DNA of 64,000 nucleotides from Diphasiastrum complanatum (Eukaryota; Streptophyta; Lycopodiopsida; Lycopodiales; Lycopodiaceae), in assembly GCA_029204225.1 (NCBI GenBank), contig CM055104.1:54976538-55040537 (forward strand), in the 5' to 3' direction. Positions 43,725 through 55,430 of this stretch are shown piece after piece (the stretch's first letter is position 1; every line of letters starts with the position of its first letter). Made by a program: the position numbers and the translations under genes. Under the pieces are notes generated by a model. The model saw nothing but the letters and a program-made list of their open reading frames with translations. It ran no database searches and was not told the origin of the DNA.

Positions 43725-44650
43725 TTGTCAAGGCTACCTAAACAGATCAGACGTGAGCTGAAACGCCATTATGAGTATGCACTCTTGCAAAATGCTATGG
43801 ACGATGCAATTCAAGAGGAGGATGAGGATTCAGATGATGAGCCAAATATCAGTATGTTGCCTTATACAACAGGGCAGACTACTACGACATCCACCACTAT
43901 TGCATCAACAAATGCCAACGCTACTGCAGAAATGATGCTCAATGAGTTCAAGAAACTTGGGAAGAACCAGTAGAAATAGATGAAAAAGTTGTAGTCGCAA
44001 TTTGATGAGAAGATCAAAGCATTGGAAAATTTCCACGGGGAAGCGAACAAGGAACCTGAAAAGTTTGCAAAGACTTTTTCTACCAAGGAAAATGTCTGGT
44101 GTTCTATTTGCACAGGAAATCACACAGTGAGCGAGTGTCCTCAATTGAAAAAACGAATGGAAATCAGTGTTTGCCATCTATGTAATTCACTTGACCATGA
44201 GACTGTTTTTTGTAACTTCAACCCTCGGATAATTCAGCAACGATATGCCCAAATGGGATATCGAGAACCACACTATGGAGGAAATCCAGCAACAAGACCT
44301 CGACAACCTGCTCTTGGATACCCGGAACGTTTAGCTTTACTTGCCCCACCAAAGCACTCCGCTCCTCCTACCAATTTGATGGAACCAGAACCATACGGAA
44401 GTGCTGAGCAATGGAACTATGGTACTGATCAAGCAAGTGGATCTTCAGGTGGATCTTCAGAACAATATGATATTTATGCTGCCGCTCAAAACAAGCCTCT
44501 AGAAATTGGACCAGAGCACCACTTGGATGTTTTGCATGTGGAGAAAATCACAGAGTTGGAGAATGTCCAAATAAGAAAAAATTTGTACCATTCTATTGTG
44601 ACTGTGGCTATGGCCATTGCTATAAAGACTGCCCAGCAAGACTGAAGCCA
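43725..44650 (+). pseudogene. Element E Gag C-terminus and nucleocapsid with four zinc knuckles
   Basis: LPKQIRRELKRHYEYALLQN, then AIQEEDEDSDDEP, matches the capsid end of D. Then, after a frame change, four knuckles: CSICTGNHTVSEC (about 44100), CHLCNSLDHETVFC (about 44175), CFACGENHRVGEC (about 44535) and CDCGYGHCYKDC (about 44600, shorter first spacing). The middle segment is Pro/Gln-rich. Gag upstream of 43725 is missing. Confidence 0.85.
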
Positions 44651-44868
44651 CCACCAGCTACAGCACCTGTAAATTTAATAACAATCAAGCAAAGACCAGT
44701 AGCTCAGAAAAAATCAAGTGTACCCTTGATGGTGGTCACCAGAGCACAGAAGCAAAAAGAACCAGTAGTGGATCCAGTACCTACTGATTCTATACCATTG
44801 AACGATATACCAACAACATCAAGAGTCTTTTTTTAAATCTTCATGCAGAAAAATGAAGATATCAAGAT

Positions 44869-45849
44869 ATGAGGCGATGGATTAAACATCTACAAGAAGA
44901 AGAGGAGCTTGAAGCTGCTAAAGCAACAACTAAAGTTCATTCTTCACCATTGCAGCCTCCAAGAAATTTACGTATGGATATGAATGATCAGATACATCAT
45001 CATGAAGAACCCTTCAAGATGACTGAACCGAAAGCGCTGCAAACAGAACTGCTCATGAACATTTTGTCTAGCGAGATTAATATTTTATTGGGAGAGTTCC
45101 TGAAGTTGGTGCCAAAAGCAAAAGGAGTCTTAGCGCAAAAGTTAGCTCAAGAAGAACCAGAAGTCCATCCGGAGCCACTTTTTTGTGCTGGATTTGAAGA
45201 ATCTAATGAAGTATTCCATGTTGGAGCCGCTTGGGAAAGTGAACAAAAGAATATCACTCTGCTGATACAGCATAGGCAATTTTCTAAAGAAGCAACTGTG
45301 ATAGATGGCGGTTCAGGAGTTAACCTGATTTCTACAAAGCTATGTGAAAAATGGGGCTTGACAAAGATCAAGCCTGCATCTTTTGCTATTAATCTAGCTG
45401 ATCAAACGACAGTTCGTCCACGAGGAATGGTTGAAGATATACTTGTCAGAATTGTGAGAGTACAGTTCGTCATTACTTTCGTAGTGATGGACTTACCAGA
45501 AGCACCAAATGTCTACCGAGTTCTATTGGGACGTCCATGGTTACGAGTTGCGCAAGTAATTCATAACTGGGGTACCGAAAAATTCACTTTTGAAAATCGT
45601 GAACGTGCAGTTAAAGTTGATCCTACAACTTGGACTATCAAGCCAGTGGTTCAAAAGGAAGATGACGATTCGTCAACAACGGATCACACTTGTGACCGAC
45701 AAGAGAAAAATTTGGGAGTTCATTACGATTCTCAAACGGATACTGTCAATTGGAATAAAGCTCTTGCAACAATTGATTGTACAACAAGATATATGTGTCA
45801 ACAAGATAATAATCAATCAGATTTGAGCGAGATTTTCTTATTAGATTGA
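44869..45849 (+). pseudogene. Element E aspartic protease region
   Basis: A 326-codon open frame. Residues 1-100 are charged and lack a known domain. The retropepsin has ATVIDGGSGVNLISTKLCEK, where the usual DSG is DGG, and VYRVLLGRPWLRVAQVIHNW. The tail is Thr/Asp-rich. The substitution of the active-site Ser/Thr by Gly is visible and would probably reduce activity. Confidence 0.88.
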
Positions 45850-46643
45850 ACTTTGGATACACCAATCACGTTTTCATTAAATGTGCTGAATGTAGCCTGA
45901 ATATCAACGAACCTATCCCAAATTCTATTGAGGATGATCTCATACCAGTGAGCCATGCCTTGACTTATGATGACAATGCTGAACTTACAGATGAGCAGAC
46001 TCTAAATCATATGGATCCGACCAGATTTGGAGTGTGTAATGTTCCTGATGAACCAACAATAAAACCGCCCAAAGCAGTTATATTGAAAGAAGATAGGATC
46101 ATAGGATCGATGACGAAGAAACAAGCTAAGCATCATTATGATACGGTCCTGAAATGGGAAAATCCCCCTCGAAAGATTGATTCAGAGAATGTGCCACCCT
46201 TATTGGATAAAGGCAAAGAAAAAGTTGAGGATGATTCTTCAAGTCAGAATTCTAGTAAGACATCATCATCTAGAAAGTCTTCACCTTTGAAGAAGAGTTT
46301 ATCTTCTCAGAAGTCATCACCTCCACAATCAATTCCTGCTAAGAAGGCTAAGCGAAGATCCAAGACAAGTCCTTTTGGAAAAGAACAAGCAGATGTAGTC
46401 CAGCATGATATGCCCGAACATTTTAAACGTTATACACTGGATGATGTGGTTATCATGTTATCTAAAGCACATCGTGAACCTGAACAACACATGCCAGAAT
46501 CGAAAGAGGTTTACGATGGCCTAGCTAGGACACAGCCAATGAATCTTGCTGAACCAGGAGAATCGGAAAAGATTGTACAAGTTGGATCACAACTTAATCC
46601 TGAACAATATCAAGCACTACGCTTGTTACTTAAGAAGTATTAG
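45846..46643 (+). pseudogene. Element E protease-RT linker
   Basis: 265 codons overlapping the protease frame end by four bases. It contains a Ser/Lys-rich basic stretch (KTSSSRKSSPLKKSLSSQKS region, residues about 125-180) and the conserved FKRYTLDDVVIMLSKAHREP block shared with D (FTLDDVVIQLPQPHREP). It ends LLLKKY at an in-frame stop where RT begins. Possibly a disordered nuclear-targeting spacer; this is inference. Confidence 0.75.
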
Positions 46644-47470
46644 GATCGCTTTGCATGGAATTATCAAGATCTGAAGGGTATTCCGACATCAGTGATTGAA
46701 CATACCATACCTTTAGTACCTGATGCAGTTCCAAAGGTTACAAAGTTTTATCGCTGTAATCTTAATGTTGCGGATCTAATAAAGAAAGAACTTCAGAGAT
46801 TGCTTGACGCCGATTTCATTTATGAGATCGAGCATACCGAGTGGATCTCACCGATTGTCATTGTTCCTAAGAAAAATGGAAAATTGCGAATCTGTGTGAA
46901 TCTCAAAGCGTTGAACAAAGTGACGCGGAAGGATCACTTTCCGTTACCTTTTACTGAAAGCATCTCGGATCGCCTTGCTAGAGCTGAAGCTTATAGCTTC
47001 TTGGATGGATTTAGTGGTTACAATCAGGTTAAGATAGCACCTGCCGATCGCCACAAAAAACCGCTTTTGCAACAGAATGGGGCACCTATGCTTACAAAGT
47101 AATGCCATTTGGACTCTGTAATGCACCAAGTTCATTCCAAAGAGTAATGCAATTTGCTTTTAAAGATTATCTGCAGAAATTACTTGAAATTTACTTGGAT
47201 GACCTGGGAGTCCATAGTACAGATGCAGACTACCTGGATCGATTGGAGAAAGTATTTGAAAGATGCCGCAAATATCAGATTTCTCTAAATCCAAAAAAAA
47301 TGTCAGATTTGGGTTTTCCACGGAGTTGTGCTTGGACATGTGATATCGAGACATGGTATTGCCACAGATTATTCTAAGATCAAGGTTATTGTGGAATTGC
47401 CACCGCCAACAACAATTCGTGAAGTTTATGTGTTTATGGGTCATGTGAACTACTATCAAATTTTTATTAT
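46644..47470 (+). pseudogene. Element E reverse transcriptase
   Basis: DRFAWNYQDLKGIP directly after the stop, then WISPIVIVPKKNGKLRICVN, FPLPFTESISDRLARAEAYS, FLDGFSGYNQVKIAPADRHK, a frameshift at about 47075-47100, VMPFGLCNAPSSFQRVMQ and catalytic EIYLDDLGVHSTD (about 47190-47225). After a second shift IATDYSKIKVIVELP. All RT blocks are present and the YLDD box is intact, but shifts and stop inactivate it. Confidence 0.93.
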
Positions 47471-48184
47471 CTTCTTTGTGGATTTAGCACGACCTATATA
47501 CAAACTGACTATTGTTCCTATTTGGACAGTAGAGGCGTTAGAGTCCTTTGAAAAGTTAAAAAAAGCGTTAACTTCAGCACCAATACTGTGTTCTTCAGAT
47601 TGGACGATAGAATTTCATGTTCATACGGATGTCTCAAAGTACGCCATTGGATCATTTTTGACGCAGCCAGCTGACTATAAGAAGGATTATCCTATACGAT
47701 TTGCAAGCAGACAGCTTACAAAATCGGAGAAGAATTATTTAACAACAGAACGTGAAGCGTTAGCCATGATTTTTTTTGTTCGGAAATTTCGTCACTATCT
47801 CATGGAAACACACTTTGCATTTTATACGGATCATCAATCGTTACTTTACTTGGTAAACAAGATGTGCAATACTGGACGTATTACAAGATGGTTATTGTTA
47901 TTGACTGAATTTGACTTTCGCATTGTGGTTCGAAAGGGGAAGCAACATTATCTAGCCGATCACGTTTCACGAATCGAATCCGCACCAGTTAACACTGAAG
48001 TGGATGATAAATTACTAGATGCTACATTGTTCTATGTTGAAGCAGTTTTTGAATGGGCAGCAGATATTGTTGAGTACGTGATGCTAGGACAACCGAATGA
48101 CTCCTTGACAAAAGTACAGAACAATTGATTCATAAGTCTCAACCTTATCAATTAATTGCAAGACAATTGTATCGTCAACTGATC
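47471..48184 (+). pseudogene. Element E RNase H and start of integrase linker
   Basis: FHVHTDVSKYAIGSFLTQPA, TEREALAMIFFVRKFRHYLM, FAFYTDHQSLLYLVNKMC and KQHYLADHVSRIE, then EWAADIVEYVMLGQPND. A stop at 48126-48128 and a frame change lead to QPYQLIARQLYRQ, where gypsy sequence ends at about 48184. No integrase follows; ORF X begins instead. Confidence 0.92.
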
Positions 48185-49735
48185 AGCCAAACTAGTATTC
48201 AATGTAATGGACCCACCAAATTCACCTATAAGTTGGCTGAATTTGATTCATTCCTCACTTGTGCTAGCGAAGCTCTTGCGAATTTTTCTCGTGACCAAGG
48301 CCTTCCAAACTTCCTGACTTGCTTTCTGATTCACTTTCACGCCTCTTACATTTCCTTTTTGCTCATCATGTCTTATACTGATGCTTCCCAGTCTCCGCGT
48401 TATACTATCCATCGTGATGTCCCATCTACAACAGACATCATGATCCTTCCTAGCACGAGCATGATGACCCTTGCGGAGCCTCTGCTCACTGCAATGGGTA
48501 TTCATGAGAGAGGCTTTTCTAGTCGAATCAATATGGATTTCATCACTCTTGCCTTCAGTGAGTGGAAGGAAGATAAATCCAAATTTTATATCACTTTTCA
48601 GGGAGCCACACACAAGGTGCACGTCACTGAGGCCGCCTTTGCAACCATAGGTATAGCATCCGGTACACAGGCCTCACCTAATCACAAGCAGGCCAAACAG
48701 GCCATCAAGCCCTACATTGACCTCACTAATGATATGCACTGAACCAATGACGGATACCTTTTGAAATCCATCATTGAGCCTTCAATCCACGCTGCTGCCC
48801 AGCTACTGAACAATTTTTGATGGTTGGAAACCTCAAGAAAGACCGCATCACATCACAAATCCTCCATAGGATAGTGGAGTCCCGCACCAAGTTGGCCAAA
48901 GCCCCTCTTGAACCATATAATTGGTTCAAGACTGTTTCCGGTGAGTTCAAACGAGCTATTAAGGGTAATATCAAGCAGCAGTTCGCTGCTGGGTCTTTAT
49001 TGTCCCTTTTAGCCGCTTCTCACCTAGAAAACAAAATCTATGGCTTCCACCTGGATTCTGTGCTTTCGGTCTATGAAGAAGCACCGACCGAGTCGTCTCA
49101 CCAGGCCTCGAGTTCTCATAGTCGTTGTCGTCCATGCAGCGAGATTGTCATTTCTGACTCGCCTTCCACGTCACGATGTCGCACTAGGCATACATCGTCA
49201 GCTGCGCTTCCACCCCCTGCTGTTGTTCGCACTGAACTTCCCATTCTCCTAGCTTTTGATGCTTCCCTCATCTCTGCTTCCAATCAAGGACAGTCTGTGA
49301 CCATTGGGCCTACTATTCACATCAAAGCTGCCGCCTCACCCCCGCACACCGAAGCCACTTCACCAAACACGTAGTTTTTTATGGATATGTTCGATGATTC
49401 CGACCCCTTTGGGACCGCTGAAATATTTGAAATGCCCCAGAGCCCTGCGTCTTTTGACCTCCAATCCTTTGTAAGAGGATTCGAACAGATCCATGAATCT
49501 ACTGTCGGTGTTGAAGATGTTATCTAACAACCAAACACGGAACATAGCCAAGCCGCACTTCGGGTCGACAAAGCTGTGAAATCACCGAAACAGTTCGACG
49601 CCACAGTGCCTGAGAGATTTGAAGACAAAGACATTTTTGAAGAAGAAGAAATACTGGCACTTATTCCATGCCGACCTAGGACAGTACTATTAGGTCCTCC
49701 TGCTGCTGCCGCCTCCACGACCGTCGATTCTGGTG
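48185..49735 (+). pseudogene. ORF X: unfamiliar ORF following gypsy pol
   Basis: Open in segments 48368-48742, 48817-49374 and 49396-49735, separated by single stops or shifts. The first segment reads SPRYTIHRDVPSTTDIMILP, then LTAMGIHERGFSSRINMDF and FQGATHKVHVTEAAFATIGI. The last is loosely like the I/V-x-V-x-x-A-x-x-x-I/LGI pattern of Athila-ORF1 or plant-mobile-domain proteins, but I cannot assign it. The second is helical (RIVESRTKLAKAPLEPYNWF, AAGSLLSLLAASHLENKIYG), then Ser/Pro/Thr-rich. The third is acidic (DMFDDSDPFG). It flows into ORF Y past the inserted minus gypsy piece. No transmembrane segment or envelope motif was seen. Confidence 0.5.
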
Positions 49736-50396
49736 ATGCTCTCGGTTGGTCTCAAGCCTTGCGCCTCGAGCCTCAACCCACTTAGTGGCGTAATCTGTGG
49801 CTATGAGGATGTAACGGGCTTGGGTAAGTTTTGTTGCTGGACTGTTGGTCCAATAAAGTCAATTCTCCACTTATGGAAGGCTTCGCCTTCTATAATGGGA
49901 GTCAGTGGCGTGAAGTTTGCTTTGGTATTTTTCTTGGCTCGTTGACAGACATTACACGTTTTAATGATAGCAAACGTGTCCTGAAATAAAGATGGCCACC
50001 ACAATCCTGCTCGTAGGATAATCTTAACTGTGGCTTCAGCAGAAAAGTGGCCACCGCCAATGCCCTCATGACCTAAGATATGATCGGTCGTATCTCAGAT
50101 TCATAAGCACATTGTCGAATGATATCGTCAACGTCCCTTTTGTAAAGTTGTCCCGCTATTAACTGAAAGGGCAATGCTTTAAGCAAAAATTTTCTTTTTG
50201 CCGCCGTACTCAGGCCTTCTTTGAGTCTGCCTGTTGTTAGGAACTGAGTGATCTCCTTAGCCCATAAGGGTGTAGCATCAATCTGAAAAAGGCATGCATC
50301 AGGGAGATCATGGTTGACTGGTGCGGTTGCTTTTTCAGCATTCGATAGTCGAGAAAGGTGATCCGCCATAAAATGTTGGGTCCCTTTCCCAACACC
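49736..50396 (-). mobile_element. Gypsy D-family fragment (RNase H end, linker, integrase) inserted in X-Y
   Basis: On minus: GKGTQHFMADHLSRL, TPLWAKEITQFLTTG, QLIAGQLYKRDVDDII (50390-50100), then integrase zinc-binding and linker WWPSLFQDTF, CNVCQRAKKN, WRIDFIGP with the first catalytic Asp (about 49990-49850), and ATDYATKWVEA to 49736. It continues where element D (37185) breaks off and is nearly identical to it over the overlap. Opposite to X-Y, which reads on both sides. No clear target duplication. Confidence 0.85.
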
Positions 50397-53300
50397 AGTA
50401 TTCTTCCACTGGTACAAAAGCAAAAAAGCCCACAGCCAGACCCACAAGCATCAGCATCCTCGGGAGCTCAAGAGGCCGATACCTCCAAGGCCCAATTGCC
50501 AGACACAAGACAACAAAGAATACAACGGAAGCTGCAGGCTAGGAGAACATCACTAGTTGGATCAGCATCAGATGGCTCAACTTCTGATGATGGCAGCTCA
50601 ACTACAGCATTGCAACAACACTCATCACCCTCACACACCATCGACGGGGGTGATGGAGCAACAACATCTACACCAGCACCTGACACGAACACATCCCAAG
50701 TCCTTGGTCAACCAGACAAGGTCACCACCCCACCGACATTGGTTACCACACCAACGTCACCACATGCAACAATTTTGGGAGGGGAGGAATGGGGATGTCC
50801 AGTCTCTAGGACACGGAAGCAGCCAAGCAACCACAAGATCAACACCCACAGGCCCAGCAAGTCCACACATTGGACACGTCGCAATATTTTGATGCTGCGG
50901 ACTTGATGGAAATAAGTGATGACGAGCCAGAGAATCAGTCAGGAAGAAGTCTGAGCCCTCCAATAACCACCAGCACCACCACCACCACAATAACCACCAT
51001 TGCTACTAGCATCATTCCTCCACTCCCTCCACCTCCATCTTTAGTTCTGACACAACGCCTATTTTTTGGATTAGCTTCACCAGCCCACACTCTTGATCAG
51101 TACCCAGCCCTCACTAACCCTGAGAAGCTCTCCGAAGCAGCCAAACGCTCAATGATTGGCCTATCCGAAGCGAGCTATCATATGCATTGGTTGGTAAGCC
51201 AACATCAAATGCTCGAGAACAAGGTCAAGTACCAGGACTAGAAAATTGCGCAACAACAGAAGCTGGCCAAGGAAAAGAAAAAAGAGACAAAGGAAATCAG
51301 ATTCGTGATGGCCGGGCCAAAGACCACTGTGGAAGAGGTCCAGCAGCAACTAAAGCACCGGATGGTCCAGATCGACCAAGTACGAGACGGATCATCGGGT
51401 GCAATGACAGTTGAGGCCCCTCTAGTTAAGCTCGAGGATATACAATTCCAGGCCCCACAGGCCTCAGCCATCCGGATGAAAAAGTACGTGCGGTTGATCC
51501 AAGAATGGGAAGCCAAGAAAAAGAATTTTGAAAATATTGTGGCCAAGATTATCCTAAAATCCCAGAAGCAGCTAGAAGACACAACGAAGGCGCTACAACA
51601 AGTCTTGGAGAAGGTAAACCAGTTGTGGGACATGACGTGCAAGGCCCAGGCAGGCGCTCATTCAAAGAAACCACAAGACGATGATAGGAATGACGGAACT
51701 GAAAATAAGGATGGGCAAACCCGACCATCAGATGGTAGTTCAGGATCGGGTGGCCAGAGAGCCAAAGCTGCTTCCAAGACTTTTTTCCGTCCCCCTCCCA
51801 CTTTTAACCCCTCCTCTTATTTTGCTTTTAATTTTTCCAAAACATTCATTCCAACCTACCCTATTTCTTCATCTTTCCTCTCTCCACCACCTCCTAGTAG
51901 AATAATGGGCCCATCAAAAGGTCCAACTGACACATACAAAGCCCGACGGGACGAGTTCCTTCAACAACTCCACTCCCCCAGTGCAACGTATAACTTGTTA
52001 AACCCACCCCCTCCTAAGCCTGTCGTTCCTGCACCTCTCTCTCCAGATCACTCCATCCCTGACCTTCCAGAAACTAACACCGACATTGGGAGTGATGATG
52101 ACTTCTTGGCAGATTCACCAGAAGCAAGAAGATTCTCGTCCAGACAAGATACGGACGCAGCTGAGCCATCAACGACCGAGTGGGCCAAGGACGAAGATAC
52201 GGGCACAAAGGCTCTGGATGAGTGCCTGGGAAGGCCACCACAACCGCGTAGGATAGCTTTTCCTACCAGGCCCAAGAGCAAGATGGCTGATACAAGGGAA
52301 TCAGAAAAGTTTGAAAGGAAATACCCTCCCAACATGAGGAGAGTCAAAGACGAGATAGATCAAAGCCAATATTCCACCAGGGCCGAGATCATTGTGGCAT
52401 TACAAGAAATGGGAAGCCAAGAAAAAGAATTTTGAAAATATTGTGGCCAAGATTATCCTAAAATCCCAGAAGCAGCTAGAAGACACAACGAAGGCGCTAC
52501 AACAAGTCTTGGAGAAGGTAAACCAGTTGTGGGACATGACGTGCAAGGCCCAGGCAGGCGCTCATTCAAAGAAACCACAAGACGATGATAGGAATGACGG
52601 AACTGAAAATAAGGATGGGCAAACCCGACCATCAGATGGTAGTTCAGGATCGGGTGGCCAGAGAGCCAAAGCTGCTTCCAGGACTTTTTTCCGTCCCCCT
52701 CCCACTTTTAACCCCTCCTCTTATTTTGCTTTTAATTTTTCCAAAACATTCATTCCAACCTACCCTATTTCTTCATCTTTCCTCTCTCCACCACCTCCTA
52801 GTAGAATAATGGGCCCATCAAAAGGTCCAACTGACACATACAAAGCCCGACGGGACGAGTTCCTTCAACAACTCCACTCCCCCAGTGCAACGTATAACTT
52901 GTTAAACCCACCCCCTCCTAAGCCTGTCGTTCCTGCACCTCTCTCTCCAGATCACTCCATCCCTGACCTTCCAGAAACTAACACCGACATTGGGAGTGAT
53001 GATGACTTCTTGGCAGATTCACCAGAAGCAAGAAGATTCTCGTCCAGACAAGATACGGACGCAGCTGAGCCATCAACGATCGAGTGGGCCAAGGACGAAG
53101 ATACGGGCACAAAGGCTCTGGATGAGTGCCTGGGAAGGCCACCACAACCGCGTAGGATAGCTTTTCCTACCAGGCCCAAGAGCAAGATGGCTGATACAAG
53201 GGAATCAGAAAAGTTTGAAAGGAAATACCCTCCCAACATGAGGAGAGTCAAAGACGAGATAGATCAAAGCCAATATTCCACCAGGGCCGAGATCATTGTG

Positions 53301-53870
53301 GCATTACAACCGCAACCAGAATGGCGTAATAAGATCCTAAAGGATAGCAGACAACTCCAAGAGTACCTGAAGGCACTGCCATGGAAGCGAGTGGATCCAT
53401 TTTACATGCCGCTCAAACGCAGAAGTCCATGGCGGGCAGAAAAGCCACGGGTCGAGTTGGTGAACTGGCCAGTGATTCCGGAAATCTCAGAGAGAATCTC
53501 CTCGGATGATCTGAGGCTGCAGTTACTTGATTTCGGGCACAAATACAAGACAAGTGTCGATCTATGCGTGCAAGAAAGTGTCGAATACTGCCGATCTATG
53601 GCCTTTCTGATGCAACAAGATTGTTTCTGGGATCGTGGTTTAGAGCTGATCAAGATCAATCCCAACATAACCCTCCAGTCAGAGGAAGACCATGAGATGA
53701 TGGCCCAGCTATACTAAAGAACGGCCTTCATGTCATCACGATATGTGACCATGGTGGAAGACTGATAGGAGATGGGCTTTATTGAAAAGATAAGAGAGTA
53801 CCTAGGGCCACTAAATTTTGGAAGTAAGCTCCGCTTCCAAGTATTTGAAGCCCTAGGGTGAAAGATGAGC
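50397..53870 (+). pseudogene. ORF Y: large disordered/coiled-coil ORF with CFWDR C-terminal domain
   Basis: Continuation of X. 50403-50906: Ser/Thr/Gln-rich, low complexity. 50870-51240: acidic DLMEISDDEPENQ, Thr runs, then LTQRLFFGLASPAHTLDQYP. From 51241, after one stop, comes a Lys/Gln-rich helical region (FENIVAKIILKSQKQLEDTT, ALQQVLEKVNQLWDM), probably coiled coil. A proline-rich middle follows (PPPTFNPSSYFAFNFS; LNPPPPKPVVPAPLSPD), then acidic. The conserved C-terminal domain at about 53295-53870 reads PEWRNKIL, LPWKRVDPFYMPLKRR, QQDCFWDRGLELIKI, LY*RT, MVED and GSKLRFQVFEALG. A TAA replaces the second Tyr of LYYRT and two stops lie after MVED. A 904-bp tandem duplication disrupts the frame. 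No transposase, RT or envelope motif. Function unknown. Confidence 0.6.
51505..53312 (+). repeat. Tandem duplication of 904 bp inside ORF Y
   Basis: 51505-52408 and 52409-53312 are head-to-tail copies. By eye only two differences were found (AAGACTTTTTT vs AGGACTTTTTT at about 51777/52681, and AACGACCGAG vs AACGATCGAG), so about 99.8 percent identity. 904 is not a multiple of three, so the first copy runs into a stop at 52435. With one copy the frame would be continuous. Confidence 0.95.
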
Positions 53871-54098
53871 GAGCGAAAACAAATGGCAAGACGGCGAGGT
53901 GAGTAGGACTCGCAAGAGATTCTCAAGAGGGCTGGAACGCAGTGGCCATTGAGAGACTTTCATTTTTTAGAAACAGGTTTGCGGATAATAAGCACCTGGT
54001 TTTACGGAAGCGAATGAAGATCCACACTTTTCCAAGTGCCGAGCGAAACGACATCACCGGTGTTGCAGTGGGTCTTGCAATAGATTAGGGGTGGATAA
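53871..54098 (+). mobile_element. ORF Y to LTR spacer with polypurine tract
   Basis: Non-coding gap ending in GATTAGGGGTGGATAA, a plausible polypurine tract, immediately before the TGTTAGCGG LTR start. Confidence 0.55.
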
Positions 54099-55426
54099 TG
54101 TTAGCGGATTCCAAAGAATCCCCGGATGCCGAGCCAAGCTGAAGACACAGAGTATCTCTCACCCATGACCGAGGAGGTCTCAGAAGGAGGAGAGCAGAAG
54201 AAGCTGAGACCGAGCATGAGAGCCGAGAAATTACTAGCTAGGATGACAATGAATTATTTATTTGAGCCTACATGGTGTATCTCAGAGAAGGAATGACCAT
54301 GTAGGAGCTAGTAATATTTCGTAGGCTTTGTAAATAGATGTAGACCCCCCTTAAATAATTTAGAGTGAGCCACCTTTTGATGGTGACCTCTAGTGGAAGG
54401 GCAATTTCCACATGTAATTTCTAATTTAATGGAATTGCCACTTGGGCTCCACATGGGCAGCCCTCTTGCTTATTTAAGGGCCCCCCTCTCTTGTGAGGGA
54501 GCTTTGAATGTATTGTCAAGTTAGGCTTGAGTGAATAAAGAAGATCTTCCATGAGTTTTTGATGGTTGCTAAGCTCCTTGTTCGTGGCAATGTTCTTGAG
54601 TGAAATTCCTATGAGCATGTTTTGATTTCCTTTTGTGTTGTGGATTTCTTGCTTACTCTCGTGCTTTTGGTTGTGGATTAGATTTCATTTCTTGTTTGTG
54701 GATTAATGTAGAAATCAACATTCAAGTAAACTAAATAGGCTGGATTTGTGGTGTAGATCTTGCATATTCTTTTACATTCCAGTTCTTGATTGTTCTTCGA
54801 CATTCCAAGCATCAAGAAATGGGTGTTTCTTGATCCTTGGGCTGCTAGAGTGCTGTTACGAATCTAGTTTTCTTGTTTCTTGTTTTCTTGTTTCTTGTTT
54901 TCTTGATTGAGTAGCTTAATCTTGTCTCTGTTTGTTTCCTGATTTTGCCCTGTTTCAGAATGCTGATATAAACCGAGCTAGGACTGGTTGCATGGCTTGT
55001 TTATGCATGTAGCTGAGTAACGAATCTGTCTCTCCCCACTGACAGACTGGGGAATACTCGTTGTAATATGAGAAAACGCTTTTGCTTGGAACCGTTCTAA
55101 TAAGAAGACCAAACCGTAAAGAACCGTAATCTATAGAAGTGACAAAAAGAAGAAACGTAGAAGAAACTGTGTTCACAGATTCCACTTGATGTTCTTGAAG
55201 TCCAAGAATCAAGAAATGTGTGTTTCTTGATCCTTGGAACTTCAATATGCTACCTAGTTTAGTTTCTTGTTTCTTGTTGTGTAGACTAATGCATGTGTAA
55301 ATTAGCTTTAGTGTTTAGGATCTGATTCAAACTCATTTTTGCAGCAAGTAGAAGTAGGAATCATGAATGTTCAACTGCGTAGCACGCTGATTTCTTGGTT
55401 GAACTGTTGGCTTCCACATCCCTCAA
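54099..55426 (+). mobile_element. Gypsy 3' LTR downstream of ORF Y
   Basis: Starts TGTTAGCGGATTCC and aligns in patches with the reverse complement of 36008-37135, including the CCGAGGAGGTCTC, GCCACCTTTTGATGGTGACCTCTAG-type and TGTGGATTAGATTTCAT-type blocks. About 1.3 kb. The right end is placed where TTTGGCTATGGC corresponds to TTTGGCACCGTT beyond the other LTR; this boundary is uncertain. Confidence 0.65.
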
Positions 55427-55430
55427 CTTT

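Noticed and set aside
37185-48184. Endogenous pararetrovirus (caulimovirid) origin for D and E, which lack integrase
   Set aside because: LTR, polypurine tract and tRNA-Asp-type PBS are present, and a related fragment at 49736-50396 has integrase. No movement-protein motif is seen.
50397-53870. ORF Y as a retroviral-type envelope
   Set aside because: No signal peptide, transmembrane segment or fusion-like stretch is visible; it is disordered and coiled-coil with a soluble-looking C-terminal domain.
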